NCBI GenBank assembly: GCA_003152795.1
Contig: PMBA01000329.1
Coordinates: 7,853-26,379, forward strand
Direction of reading: 5' to 3'
Length of the DNA: 18,527 bases
Source of the DNA: Acidobacteriaceae bacterium
GTDB lineage: Bacteria; Acidobacteriota; Terriglobia; Terriglobales; Acidobacteriaceae
The notes under the pieces are model-generated. The model searched no databases. It was given only the letters and a program-made list of their open reading frames with translations, and had not been told where the DNA came from. The translations under genes were made by a program, and so were the position numbers. Of this stretch, positions 10,401 through 17,432 are shown in pieces (positions within the stretch are counted from its first letter, which is position 1; the number at the start of each line of letters is the position of its first letter).

Positions 10401-10648
10401 GAACTAAAGCCGCCATGACCAACGAAGGAGGTGTCGTAGGCGGTGAGGTTGTTGTTGGTGGCGCCGCCGAAGTCCGGCACGGTGCCCCACGGGATGACGT
10501 CGATTCCGGTGTAAGCGCAAAAATTTGGAGCTGCGCAAGCGCTGGAGGCAACGTAGGCTCCAGATCCCGAGTGCGATCCTGGACCTGAGTAAGCCGCTTG
10601 CCCGAAGGCAGGAAGGCAAAAAATCACAACCGCCAAGACTTTTCTCAT
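7442..10648 (-). CDS. Large exported adhesin-like protein built from phage tail-fibre modules
   Basis: 1068 aa. Residues 1-18 (MRKVLAVVIFCLPAFGQA) are a Sec signal peptide; many paired Cys suit an exported protein. Modules I recognise by pattern: 293-346, SYNSGDIV...TGQTS...DGGVKWRG, a tail-fibre/carbohydrate-binding type unit; 386-442, GQATLTS...VSGAGNSGG...QVTLA, the module common at tail-spike necks; 470-480 ANGVVWTNVGP, closing another W-module; 884-931 WAASTAYVAGSMINP with TSGTTGSSQPG; about 947-1015, VTVAGMTPSGYN...TQFTYTVS; and AGTVWQDLGP near the C-terminus. The middle (about 485-870) has repeated short strands with aromatic and Asp residues that could form a beta-propeller. GTGGAG lies 9 nt before the ATG. 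It is upstream of the M15 lysin in one transcript direction. It could be a virion receptor-binding protein or a host surface protein of phage ancestry. Confidence 0.75.
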   Translation of the reverse strand: MRKVLAVVIFCLPAFGQAAYSGPGSHSGSGAYVASSACAAPNFCAYTGIDVIPWGTVPDFGGATNNNLTAYDTSFVGHGGFSSNNLSPVTRLTDSASAYGKTNVNFTAGMGGSGVFTLTNTNTSLVRVDQNSIGMVCIFNTAGPNQGHCGAPSNGWGGSAPASGLFITTGQNTNGSCSSGTCPVNDFGSLSFSLTDPTVLYTFGNDAYDISTPTTVTPYTINPATGAYSVGSPPGSGTPIVDFQYGLPLGSNNAPPWAPGAFYPYGAYITHALNPPGGANPEYLSYNLNTPTSYNSGDIVVPGTGGVCMYRAIIVTGQTSATSPSFHTSTPCQNDIVTDGGVKWRGTNSTAQFVYQNTGAAGTSAASPFQWIATPATLATNGAIASGQATLTSTSNPFTAGMVGQAVSVSGAGNSGGTLYTTILSYQGTGQVTLATPALTTVAVNPDTGVGATIALTGHPDILTSTVSDANGVVWTNVGPSYPIANGNQLWHALGGISRDTAYAGYASRYGIAISTNSYGLAPTYLKYTADQGSGVWGIEYDAVTNIYHLLNTLTGIWTDWSCASGGSGYNCPARIGTTVGTLSSISNPLASGQACPFYIHNLKLSNNGQFAVIVSQADVYPACASLSNFMVWQTTTAGFDATQSLQLTFAGMNHWAVGTNRIVAFNSSGWGHTAGVFLGVYNANNAQGNHGSGPGYPPAFSVYLNPLANQSSPQTTPPGCYVTASAIKNPDCNLSEILDSHLSWVGDPGSDTYPACGTSYNYATLGPAFNAWQNMETCYQTFPTYPTGYAPPSAYTLPLTSVGNVWQFSHTFATGTSKTFSTQFQISEYSQDANWLFWSSDWNCQNGSTTGSAPTVYSGSGSFYQMLAIAPVPGNPASLCGLPWAASTAYVAGSMINPIEGTGGGAQVDDVFQALTSGTTGSSQPGPALPNSYFSSATPPSINPVAVTASTESGVTATITSALNPPQYSLVTVAGMTPSGYNCAACLVLTTSPTQFTYTVSTPGLGSGTGFGNATASGSTICDSTAGSSVNPPPPYSTSCPAGTVWQDLGPQTQRGDVFAVNLGNQR

Positions 10649-10716
10649 CGCTCTTTACTCCACAAGAAATCGCACGCCTCGCTTCAACAGGGGTGAGGGT
10701 TTTTCCGAAACGCAGG

Positions 10717-10738
10717 GGCCGGCGCAACCTGCGCGGCC
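10717..10738. promoter_or_regulatory. Strong GC hairpin in the divergent region upstream of the E2 gene
   Basis: GGCC-G-GCGCA (10717-10726) pairs with TGCGC-GGCC (10730-10738) around a 3-nt loop, nine pairs with one bulged G. It sits about 30 bp upstream of the E2 -10 box, in the 176-bp region shared with the divergent adhesin gene. It may be an operator-like palindrome or a transcript-end structure; there is no T-tract. Confidence 0.3.
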
Positions 10739-10766
10739 TCCCTCCCGGGGTTGCTCCCGGCTTCGC

Positions 10767-10772
10767 TATAAT
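10767..10772 (+). promoter_or_regulatory. Candidate -10 box of the E2 (sucB-like) promoter
   Basis: A perfect TATAAT, 52 bp before the ATG and inside GC-rich sequence, so unlikely to be background. No good -35 lies at 16-18 bp (the region reads TCCCGG), and the TTGCTC at 10751 is too close, so an activator or an alternative sigma factor may be needed. Confidence 0.5.
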
Positions 10773-10824
10773 GTTGGTTTGCTCTTCCCTCGCTAATTGC
10801 GCGGGGCTTCATGGAAAGGGAACC

Positions 10825-12096
10825 ATGCCGACTGACGTTGTCATGCCGCAGATGGGCGAATCAATTTTCGAAGGAACCATCACCAAGTGGCTCAAGAAGC
10901 CCGGTGACAAGGTCCAGCGCGACGAACCACTGTTCGAGATTTCGACCGACAAGGTCGACGCGGAAATTCCCGCGCCCGCCAGCGGCATCCTTCAGGAAAT
11001 CAAGGTTTCCGAAGGCAACACAGTTCAGGTCAATACCGTTGTCGGTGTAATTGGCGACGGCAGTGGCGCTGCGGCAACTGCTCCGGCGAAGGCCGCGGCT
11101 TCAACTTCCGCGCCCGTTCTGCCAGCGCCCGCAAAGAAAGAGGCCGCGGCTCCGCCGCCAGCGGCCGCCGCCAGCGCTCCCCAGAATGACGACGAAGAGG
11201 ATTCCGACGTCCGCTCGTCTCCACTGGTGCGCAAGCTGGCGCGCGAGCACAATGTAGAACTCGCAAAAGTAACTGGCACCGGCACCGGCGGGCGCGTCAC
11301 GAAGCAGGACGTCCTGGATTTCGTCGAGCGCCGCACGGCTGCACCAGTGGCAGCACCCGCACCGCGTCAACCATCGGCGCCGGCTGCGATTCCGGGCGAT
11401 CTTGTACCCATGTCGCAAATGCGCAAGATCATCGCGCAGCGCATGATCGAATCGCGCCGCACCAGCGCTCACGTCCACTGCATGTTCGAAGTTGACATGA
11501 CGCGCATCGTCAATCTGCGCAACAAGCTTAAGAGCGGTTTCGAGCAGCGCCACGGTGCCCGCCTTACGTTCATGCCGTTTTTTGTCCGTGCCGCCATCAT
11601 CGCGCTGCAGCAATATCCCATCGTCAACGGCTCGCTCGAAGGCGACAGCGTGCGCTACCACCAGCACGTCAACGCGGGCATTGCGGTCGCGCTCGATTGG
11701 GGACTTATCGTGCCCGTTCTCAAGAACGCGGATGAACTGAACTTTCTCGGACTGCAGCGCGGCATCACCGACCTGGGCGAGCGCGCTCGAACGAAGAAGC
11801 TGATGCCAGCGGACGTCGAAGGTGCGACCTTCACGATCACCAACCCCGGCCAGTTTGGGGCCGTATTCGGCTTGCCCATCATCAACCAGCCGAACGTGGC
11901 GATCATGGGCGTGGGCGGTATCACCAAACAGCCGATGGTGATTACCGACAAAGACGGCGCAGATTCAATTGCCATCCGTTCCGTGGTCCACCTCACGCTC
12001 GGCTATGACCATCGCATAATCGATGGGGCGCTGGCCGACCAGTTCATGGTGATCGTAAAGAAGACGCTCGAAAACTGGAGCGAGGAAGTCGGCTAG
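10825..12096 (+). CDS. sucB: Dihydrolipoamide acyltransferase, E2 of a 2-oxo acid dehydrogenase complex (probably 2-oxoglutarate, SucB-like)
   Basis: 423 aa. E2 moves the acyl group from lipoyl-lysine to CoA at the core of the complex (TCA cycle if 2-oxoglutarate). Domains: one lipoyl domain 1-77 with the modified Lys43 in ISTDKVDAEIPAP; an Ala/Pro-rich linker; the E3/E1-binding domain about 130-166 (RSSPLVRKLAREHNVELAKV); a second linker; and the acyltransferase domain about 195-423 with catalytic His396 and Asp400 in YDHRIIDG. The frame is open upstream to 10525, but the lipoyl domain begins at MPTDVVMPQMGES and AAAGGGA lies just before this ATG. The E2 subtype cannot be settled without the E1 partner, which is not in the window. 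It is the only plus-strand gene right of 4870. Its TAG stop falls in the inverted repeat of the following MITE-like element. Confidence 0.92.
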   Translation: MPTDVVMPQMGESIFEGTITKWLKKPGDKVQRDEPLFEISTDKVDAEIPAPASGILQEIKVSEGNTVQVNTVVGVIGDGSGAAATAPAKAAASTSAPVLPAPAKKEAAAPPPAAAASAPQNDDEEDSDVRSSPLVRKLAREHNVELAKVTGTGTGGRVTKQDVLDFVERRTAAPVAAPAPRQPSAPAAIPGDLVPMSQMRKIIAQRMIESRRTSAHVHCMFEVDMTRIVNLRNKLKSGFEQRHGARLTFMPFFVRAAIIALQQYPIVNGSLEGDSVRYHQHVNAGIAVALDWGLIVPVLKNADELNFLGLQRGITDLGERARTKKLMPADVEGATFTITNPGQFGAVFGLPIINQPNVAIMGVGGITKQPMVITDKDGADSIAIRSVVHLTLGYDHRIIDGALADQFMVIVKKTLENWSEEVG

Positions 12097-12267
12097 TGTC
12101 GTGTCCCGGACATACGCGAAGAAAGTTGGGGCGCGGTTTCTGGGCCACGCAAAAGTTTCGTGGCACAAACAAAATACAGAGGTCCTTCGCTGCGCTCAGG
12201 ATGACAATTCCTATGCTCAGCATGACAACACTAACTTATTTCGCGAATTGACGGGACACCACACTAG
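12093..12267. mobile_element. MITE-like element with imperfect 35-bp terminal inverted repeats
   Basis: The left end, CTAGTGTCGTGTCCCG (12093-12108), is the inverse of the right end, CGGGACACCACACTAG (12252-12267), with one mismatch in 16. Extending inward, 12093-12127 matches the reverse complement of 12233-12267 at 28 of 35 positions, including a shared CGCGAA and AAGTT. CTAG at both outer ends may be a 4-bp target duplication or part of the repeat. The inside has no coding potential but contains a GCCACG/CGTGGC hairpin (12144-12164) and a 13-bp repeat pair. Size, paired ends and lack of a gene fit a non-autonomous miniature element mobilised by a transposase elsewhere. The E2 stop codon TAG is bases 2-4 of the left end. 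Confidence 0.65.
12195..12228 (+). repeat. Pair of near-identical 13-bp direct repeats inside the MITE-like element
   Basis: CTCAGGATGACAA (12195-12207) and CTCAGCATGACAA (12216-12228) differ at one base and repeat with a 21-bp period. The first belongs to a CCTTCGCTGCGCTCAGGATG string, which I associate with dispersed intergenic repeats in some soil bacteria; this association is from memory and unverified. Confidence 0.5.
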
Positions 12268-12279
12268 TTCAAAGCAACC

Positions 12280-13365
12280 TTACAGCAACGGGGTTTCGCC
12301 CAGGAGCGATGGCCCGTCTTCCGAGCGCTCGATGAAGTATCGGGCAACGTCATCGCGGAGTCCAGGTTTGTTACCGGTCCAGCGCCACAATCCCTGGTAA
12401 TCTCGCGCCATATCGGTTGCGGGATTGAAGTCCCATTTTTGCAGCAGCGCCCAACGCTCTCCATAAGCGCGCAGGGCTTTGCTGCCGTGAAAAGCGTGCG
12501 TGGCAAAATTGTCGATGCACCCCATGGGCGAGCGGCCTTCCAAGCGATTGAGTTTTGCGGCGCGCGCCTGCCAGTTGAGCACCGATTCGACATAGGGTTG
12601 CGTGCATCGCTTTATTTCGGTGGCGACGTTCGTCGCCTGCACCAGTCCGAAAGCCATGTGCCAGTCGGCGCTGCCGAGGACGCACGTATCGAGCATTCCC
12701 CCCACCGTATCGAAAGCGTCCCGGCGCCAGGACCACGCGCCGCCGGTTGCCCCTGGAGCATAACCAAAAGGGAAAGCTTCTGACGGCTGAAGCGGAGCGT
12801 AGTAAGTATCCACTCCACCGCGCCGCGCTCGCCGCGAACTCAGGAACTCGGGTTGGTGCAGATAATTCCAGGCAAAGCTAGAGCTCATGCGGTAAGGTCT
12901 GTGACCGAAATCACTTGTAACCGTTTCGCCAGTCAAGTCGGCATAGGCGCTGAATAACTGCACAAAGCTGTGGTGCTGAAGCATGTGAATTGCTTCCAGC
13001 GCCCAGTCATGCCGGGTGAAGTGGAAGTCGCCGTCGACATAGCCCCCGTATTGCCAGTCGGGCGGGAAGCGGCGGACACCTTCATTGATTGCGCATTCCT
13101 TGATCCAAAGGCTCGAGTCGGTGCGCAGTTGCAAATCGAGCGGATTGAGGGGGCTGGTGACTTCATGGGGCCGATCTCCAAAGGCGACCTCGACCACATG
13201 CAGGGCGACGTTCGGACTGGCCTCCATGTGAAAGCGGAAATCATGAAAAGCCTCCCGTCTGCGCTGCCAGCGGTAAGGATTTGAATACACTGAAACGATA
13301 TGTAACTTCCGCGTCTCGGAGTATTCCACCAACTCGCGATGAACGTTTGGATGCTTGAAGGTCAA
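12280..13365 (-). CDS. GT-A fold glycosyltransferase encoded in the tail-gene operon
   Basis: 361 aa from TTG 13365. The fold signs are a beta-strand start KLHIVSVYSNP (about 20-30), a DxD metal/nucleotide-sugar site as D111-G-D113 in YGGYVDGDFHFTRHDW, and a galactosyltransferase-type C-terminal motif GATGGAWSWRRDAFDTVGG (205-223) followed by LGSADWHMA (about 230-238). It probably transfers a sugar from a nucleotide donor; donor and acceptor are unknown. No signal peptide or TM helix is seen, so it is cytoplasmic. A strong AGGAGG (plus-strand complement 13371-13376) lies 5 nt before the TTG, fixing this start. It follows the 780-aa hub gene with a 66-bp gap, so it is likely co-transcribed with tail genes and could decorate virion or cell-surface glycans. 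Confidence 0.75.
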   Translation of the reverse strand: MTFKHPNVHRELVEYSETRKLHIVSVYSNPYRWQRRREAFHDFRFHMEASPNVALHVVEVAFGDRPHEVTSPLNPLDLQLRTDSSLWIKECAINEGVRRFPPDWQYGGYVDGDFHFTRHDWALEAIHMLQHHSFVQLFSAYADLTGETVTSDFGHRPYRMSSSFAWNYLHQPEFLSSRRARRGGVDTYYAPLQPSEAFPFGYAPGATGGAWSWRRDAFDTVGGMLDTCVLGSADWHMAFGLVQATNVATEIKRCTQPYVESVLNWQARAAKLNRLEGRSPMGCIDNFATHAFHGSKALRAYGERWALLQKWDFNPATDMARDYQGLWRWTGNKPGLRDDVARYFIERSEDGPSLLGETPLL

Positions 13366-13370
13366 AGCGT

Positions 13371-13376
13371 CCTCCT
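13371..13376 (-). promoter_or_regulatory. Consensus ribosome-binding site setting the TTG start of the glycosyltransferase
   Basis: AGGAGG on the minus strand, 5 nt upstream of TTG 13365. It is the best Shine-Dalgarno match in the right half of the window and justifies a TTG start. Confidence 0.75.
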
Positions 13377-13431
13377 CTCGACCTGGCGCCGCAACTCTAT
13401 GGAGCTATCTTCTTCAATCGGGCTGAATGGT

Positions 13432-15774
13432 TCATAGTGGATAGTCAACATGCAGCGCCGTCGAATAGCGCGAATACTTTGGAGGCCCGCTGCCGTCATA
13501 GCTCCTCAAGAAATAAGTTTGAGCGCGCGCGAACCGCGTAAGGGTAAAGCTGCTGCTTGTGTAACGGCCCACCAGGTTGCGATTGTTATCGATTCCCCAC
13601 CCCGCGTCTGAATACCGCACTTCAATTCCGCCACCGGCCACGGGCGTGAATCCGGCGTCAATGGTCACCGTGGTCGAGGTCACATTCGTAAAATCGGCGT
13701 TGGTGAGGTCGGGAAGATAAACATTGCCCACTTCGCTCACATCGATCGGCGTCAGCACCTGAGCCTGTTTCAACAGCGCCGTGACAAAAGTAAAATCCAG
13801 CGAGGGATCACCCAGATCGACAAACCGCAGAGTGTAGCGGCTGTTTTCGCCGGCGACATCCACGATCTGCACCTGCACTTCGCGCACGACGGCAGCGAAC
13901 GAAGCCATTCGCGAAGGAACATTTACCGCCAGGCCGTCTCCAGGGAAGATATCGGCCGCACCGCCAGGCAGGAACTGGGCCCAGGCCTGGTACTCCCCGG
14001 CCCATCCCTGGGCGTCGTCGAGCAAGGCGAGGGCCGCCGTTTCGCAATCCGCCGAAGTGCGGGGAACAGGCGTACCAATCTCTCGCACGGCGCCGCGCAC
14101 ACCGTCGTCGCCGCCGCGTTGATGGGCGAGTATGCTTGCGGAGTTAGTTACTCTTGCCATGGCATGGTCCTGGCCACGATAATTCACCGCGATCGTCTGG
14201 TTCGCCGCCGGTATGTACTCTGGATAAAATTGCAGCGCGGGTTCGGTCGTCACATGGCACTGGGCGCCCTCCCGTAACGATCCGGCCGGCACAGTCACGG
14301 TAGTTTCTTCAGGCAATGTGCTGCGGACGAGCGCATCCACGGGCAGCCAGATGTAAGTGAACGCTACCGAACACTGAATGTAGGCGGCATTGATGAGCGC
14401 ATAGGTGCAAAATCCGGGCGCGCCGGCAATGATGCCGTCATATAAAACGGCCGCGGGCGCGACCTGAGTCGCGGGATTTGCCGGGTCAATGTCGTGGACT
14501 TCGAGCACGACTCGGGCATCGCACGGGATTTCTCCGCCGCCTCGGGCCTGCCCGCTCGGATGCAGCGAGGAATGGAAGAGCTGCTGCGTTCGGTACACTT
14601 CGGTTGGATACAGTTGAGTAGTAAACACGTAATGATGGCCGGGCTGTGTGGCAAGCGCAGAACCGGTAAGCGAGCCTTCGACCAGGGCCTGGATGGAGCA
14701 ATTGGCGCCCACGGGAGTTATGCGAAAGCCGGCCAGGCAGCCAGCGATGGAAACGGGGCCGGCGTAGAGTCCGCCGATCACTCCATTCGACGCGGCATTG
14801 AACACGACGTCGCCGTGCTCGAGGACGGTGGCGCCGCCGAGTTCGATCTTTTCGATGAAGTCGAGCAGAGTCTGGCCATCCGACCCGGTTCCCCCCGCAA
14901 CCTGTAATTGGCCGCCGCCGACCGTAATCGCGTGCAGGGGATCGGTAACGGTCCAGTGCGCCGGATCCAGTTCCGCATAAACCTCATCAAGGATCGTGCG
15001 GTTGTAGAGTGCGATCTGACTGCTGCGAGAAAACGGCTTCTGTGACAGGTAGAACTTGGTGGTATACCCGTCGCCGACGAAGTAATCCTTTACATGAGCG
15101 CCCGGTTCCTCCGGCCCCAGAATCGTCAAATCATTGACCAGGCGATTCACGCTCTGTAACTGGAGATCGGCGGGAGAAAAAGTGGCCGCATCCTCGCGGA
15201 GAGCGTATGTATTTGCCGCCAGCGGGGCAAAGAAAAGCTTGCCGTTGTCGTCCCGGTAGAAGCAGCGCGCCGCGAGCGCAATCTCCGCCGCTGATGCGGT
15301 CCATTGTTTCGCGGGGTTCACGCTGTAGTAGGGAATCACGTCCCCTGTTTCGACGCCGCTCAGGTCAAACCATCCTGGCAACGCCTCCGCGGTCAACTGC
15401 CGGAACGCGTCGCCAGCGTTGCGGTCGACAAATGGAGGATGCGGGGGAGGGGCCTTCTGATCCATCAGCATTACGTCGCTAAGAGCAACAACATCGAAGC
15501 AGTACACGCACCCGCTGTCTGCCCAGCCCCGATACTGATAAGCCGGCGTTCCGAGAATGTAACCTGTAAACAGATTATTGCCACTACTTAAGGTCAGCGT
15601 GACGCGAGCGCCGATTACTGGTACCGCCAAGTTTTGTGCTTCAGCGATAAGGCGGAATTTGAACTCGGCCGGTCGGTTCAGGGTGCGCAACACACTGGGA
15701 GTCCTGCCCGAATCAAGAGATGCGGTGTAGTCGCGCGGCCCGCGACCGTCAAGATTATCAATCAGTAATTTCAT
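13432..15774 (-). CDS. Phage baseplate/tail-hub-like structural protein
   Basis: 780 aa. The N-terminal part (about 35-110) has the FRLIAEAQ...VTLTLSSGNNLFTGYILG pattern of tail hub proteins, with strands around an LFTGYI core, and a later charged LFFAPL...YALREDA stretch. The middle (about 300-440) is rich in strands and Gly and could be a jelly-roll or carbohydrate-binding insertion. The last 90 residues (NADFTNVTSTTVTIDAGFTPV to the end, with RAQTYFLRSYDGSG) look like a fibronectin-III type domain, common at the tips of tail proteins. There is no signal peptide. It follows the tail-tube-like gene after 95 bp and has only a weak Shine-Dalgarno. I would place it at the distal end of the tail; a direct host-binding role is possible. 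Hub assignment is by pattern and gene order, not a firm family match. Confidence 0.6.
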   Translation of the reverse strand: MKLLIDNLDGRGPRDYTASLDSGRTPSVLRTLNRPAEFKFRLIAEAQNLAVPVIGARVTLTLSSGNNLFTGYILGTPAYQYRGWADSGCVYCFDVVALSDVMLMDQKAPPPHPPFVDRNAGDAFRQLTAEALPGWFDLSGVETGDVIPYYSVNPAKQWTASAAEIALAARCFYRDDNGKLFFAPLAANTYALREDAATFSPADLQLQSVNRLVNDLTILGPEEPGAHVKDYFVGDGYTTKFYLSQKPFSRSSQIALYNRTILDEVYAELDPAHWTVTDPLHAITVGGGQLQVAGGTGSDGQTLLDFIEKIELGGATVLEHGDVVFNAASNGVIGGLYAGPVSIAGCLAGFRITPVGANCSIQALVEGSLTGSALATQPGHHYVFTTQLYPTEVYRTQQLFHSSLHPSGQARGGGEIPCDARVVLEVHDIDPANPATQVAPAAVLYDGIIAGAPGFCTYALINAAYIQCSVAFTYIWLPVDALVRSTLPEETTVTVPAGSLREGAQCHVTTEPALQFYPEYIPAANQTIAVNYRGQDHAMARVTNSASILAHQRGGDDGVRGAVREIGTPVPRTSADCETAALALLDDAQGWAGEYQAWAQFLPGGAADIFPGDGLAVNVPSRMASFAAVVREVQVQIVDVAGENSRYTLRFVDLGDPSLDFTFVTALLKQAQVLTPIDVSEVGNVYLPDLTNADFTNVTSTTVTIDAGFTPVAGGGIEVRYSDAGWGIDNNRNLVGRYTSSSFTLTRFARAQTYFLRSYDGSGPPKYSRYSTALHVDYPL

Positions 15775-15869
15775 GGTGTATCAGCGGTCCCCTGTGTCGA
15801 CTGTAGTCAGCTCCGGCTGTAGGCGGTGGAGCGGCGGGCGTCCCGTCGGGCGATGAAGCTGCGGCCGCA

Positions 15870-16847
15870 CTAGTAAACCGCCGCTGCAGCGGCCGGGAAA
15901 TAACTCCGGTAACAAAGCACGACGGATCCATCGTTGGCATCGACAGTAGGCAGCGCCGTAAACGACGCCTGCAGTGCCAACCCTGCGAGCGGCTTTTGAA
16001 TCGCGAGCAGACTCTCCCGCGCCCATTCCGGCTTCACCGTGCACGGACTCAAAATCGGATAGAAGAAAGAAACCCGTCCACCAGATTCCTCTTCCGCGAC
16101 GAATAACCCCGACCACTGTTGCAGAAAGGAGCCGCCTTCGCGGTCCACAAAGGCCAGAACCTTCTGCACCGCGGCACCTGGGGCTGGCACTCCTCCCGGC
16201 AAGGGCTGCGACAGCAGGAGCGAAGTCTGCGTCAGCAGGGCGACTCGGCCCACGTTGAACGTAACCCGTCGCACATAGTTGGCATCTTCGCGGACGTCCG
16301 CTGAATTTTTCACATAGGCGGCGGCGATGCCTGTGCCGACGTAGCCGACTTCCTGCGCATAATCGAGATCGCAAGCGACCAGGTCGCCAGGTTGGAATCC
16401 GGCATTGGCGCCAGCGCCCAACACAAGTTCCGCAGCCGTGGAACCTGCCAGCAGAGGTACGGCCGGCAGCGGGATTCCACCCGAGCCGGCTCGCGATGCG
16501 CTGGGATCGGTTGCCAGGACATTCATGTGCTCGGCGCCTCCCGCCAGAGCCATCTGCAACTTTCCCCAATCGCGGAATTCGAAATCGACGCGCGCTCCCA
16601 AAGCGCGCCGGGCTTGTGCCGAAACCGCACCGTCGGTTGCGCCGGTCAAAGCTTCGATCTGGGACGTGGTGGTGCGCTGAAAGTTCTCAATCCATCCCAG
16701 ATCGATCCACGGCGCCGTCGGGGCGTCCAGTTGGAAGCCGTTGTCTTTCGATGGGTCGAAAATCGCCGACGGCCCATTTACTCGATCCACCGGCGCGAAA
16801 TAGGCGCGCGTCTGCCGCGCGACGGGCCGCAACCCCGCCCGCGTCAC
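15870..16847 (-). CDS. Tail-tube-like structural protein
   Basis: 325 aa from GTG 16847. A longer reading begins at ATG 16922, but it would overlap the upstream gene by 79 bp. The GTG overlaps that gene's TGA by 4 nt and has GAGGTGA just upstream, giving MTRAGLRPVARQTRAYFAPV. The sequence suits a major tail protein: DLGWIENFQRTTTSQIEALTG (about 50-70), RRALGARVDFEFRDWGKLQMAL (about 80-101), then strand-rich Gly/Ala segments with LVACDLDY and VRRVTFNVGRVALL. There is no signal peptide and no TM helix. Position between the terminator-like and hub-like genes is the canonical place for the tube protein. The family cannot be proven by eye. Confidence 0.6.
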   Translation of the reverse strand: MTRAGLRPVARQTRAYFAPVDRVNGPSAIFDPSKDNGFQLDAPTAPWIDLGWIENFQRTTTSQIEALTGATDGAVSAQARRALGARVDFEFRDWGKLQMALAGGAEHMNVLATDPSASRAGSGGIPLPAVPLLAGSTAAELVLGAGANAGFQPGDLVACDLDYAQEVGYVGTGIAAAYVKNSADVREDANYVRRVTFNVGRVALLTQTSLLLSQPLPGGVPAPGAAVQKVLAFVDREGGSFLQQWSGLFVAEEESGGRVSFFYPILSPCTVKPEWARESLLAIQKPLAGLALQASFTALPTVDANDGSVVLCYRSYFPAAAAAVY

Positions 16848-17362
16848 GCCGTCACCTCGGGTAAAAAGAAATAGATTCTCAGCGCAGCGTATCGTTCCAC
16901 GCGGGCCAGGCCTGAGTTCCACTGCTGTTTCTGGATCGAGACGTCTGCCGGCGGGTTGGCCATGTCCAGGACCGTCCAGAAAATTGCCGCGCCCAGATCA
17001 GCGGCCGGAGTCTGACTGTAATCGAGCATTTCGGCGTGCGGCGGATCGCAGATTCTGAGTAACTCGACATCCATCTCTGCCAGCGCGCGCCCTCGGTCCA
17101 CTCCCGTGCCCCCGCTGCCTTCGCTGGCATACCAGATATGGCAATCGACTCCGAGCATCGGACGAGTGCTCTCGGCAATGAGAATGTCGCCAAAGTCCAC
17201 GTAAAAGGCACCCGTCTGCACTTCGTCAAGCCGCGGCTCCATATTTTCGCGAACCACAATCGCCGGCACCGTGACACCGTCGATCACCATGGTTCGAGCG
17301 GGATTCAAGGCGGCGAGCCGTTGCCGCAGCGCCATGTAAAAACTGTCCTTAGCTGCCTGCAT
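16844..17362 (-). CDS. Tail-terminator/completion-like phage protein
   Basis: 172 aa from ATG 17362. The frame runs on to TTG 17404, but TAGGAGAG ends just upstream of the ATG, giving MQAAKDSFYMALRQRLAAL. Features are an amphipathic N-terminal helix, then VIDGVTVPAIVVREN, VDFGDILIA, HIWYASEGSGG and a C-terminal strand YAALRIYFFLPEV. The small alpha/beta layout with a DRGRALAEMDVELL helix is like tail-terminator proteins that cap the tube before head joining. The gene order (connector, stopper, terminator, tube) agrees. It overlaps the tube start by 4 nt (16844-16847). Moderate confidence as a phage gene, lower for the exact role. Confidence 0.55.
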   Translation of the reverse strand: MQAAKDSFYMALRQRLAALNPARTMVIDGVTVPAIVVRENMEPRLDEVQTGAFYVDFGDILIAESTRPMLGVDCHIWYASEGSGGTGVDRGRALAEMDVELLRICDPPHAEMLDYSQTPAADLGAAIFWTVLDMANPPADVSIQKQQWNSGLARVERYAALRIYFFLPEVTA

Positions 17363-17364
17363 AT

Positions 17365-17372
17365 CTCTCCTA
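17365..17372 (-). promoter_or_regulatory. Ribosome-binding site supporting the ATG 17362 start
   Basis: TAGGAGAG on the minus strand, 2 nt (5 nt from GGAG's last G to ATG by core alignment) upstream of ATG 17362. The alternative TTG at 17404 has no comparable site. Confidence 0.6.
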
Positions 17373-17432
17373 TAAGTGCGTAGCAAGTAGACACCGACGC
17401 TCAACCGATGCCTGATAGCTGCTGACAGCTAA

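Noticed and set aside
10525..10824. 100-codon N-terminal extension of the E2 gene.
   Set aside because: The lipoyl domain begins at 10825 with a ribosome-binding site directly before it. The extension overlaps the start of the divergent adhesin gene, and the -10 box lies inside it.
15861..15874. Adjacent NotI and SpeI sites (GCGGCCGCACTAGT) with a PstI site nearby, like a cloning-vector polylinker.
   Set aside because: The sites span the natural end of the tail-tube-like frame, which runs in unbroken into an Ala-rich C-terminus, and no longer vector sequence is recognisable. GC-rich DNA makes chance occurrence plausible. Mapping raw reads across 15850-15900 would settle it.
15781..16569. A 262-codon minus-strand open frame overlapping the tail-tube gene, ending just before the hub gene; considered as a programmed-frameshift product.
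   Set aside because: Its composition is low-complexity Arg/Pro/Gly, as for shadow frames, no slippery sequence was seen at the crossover, and the annotated tube frame has the better protein features.
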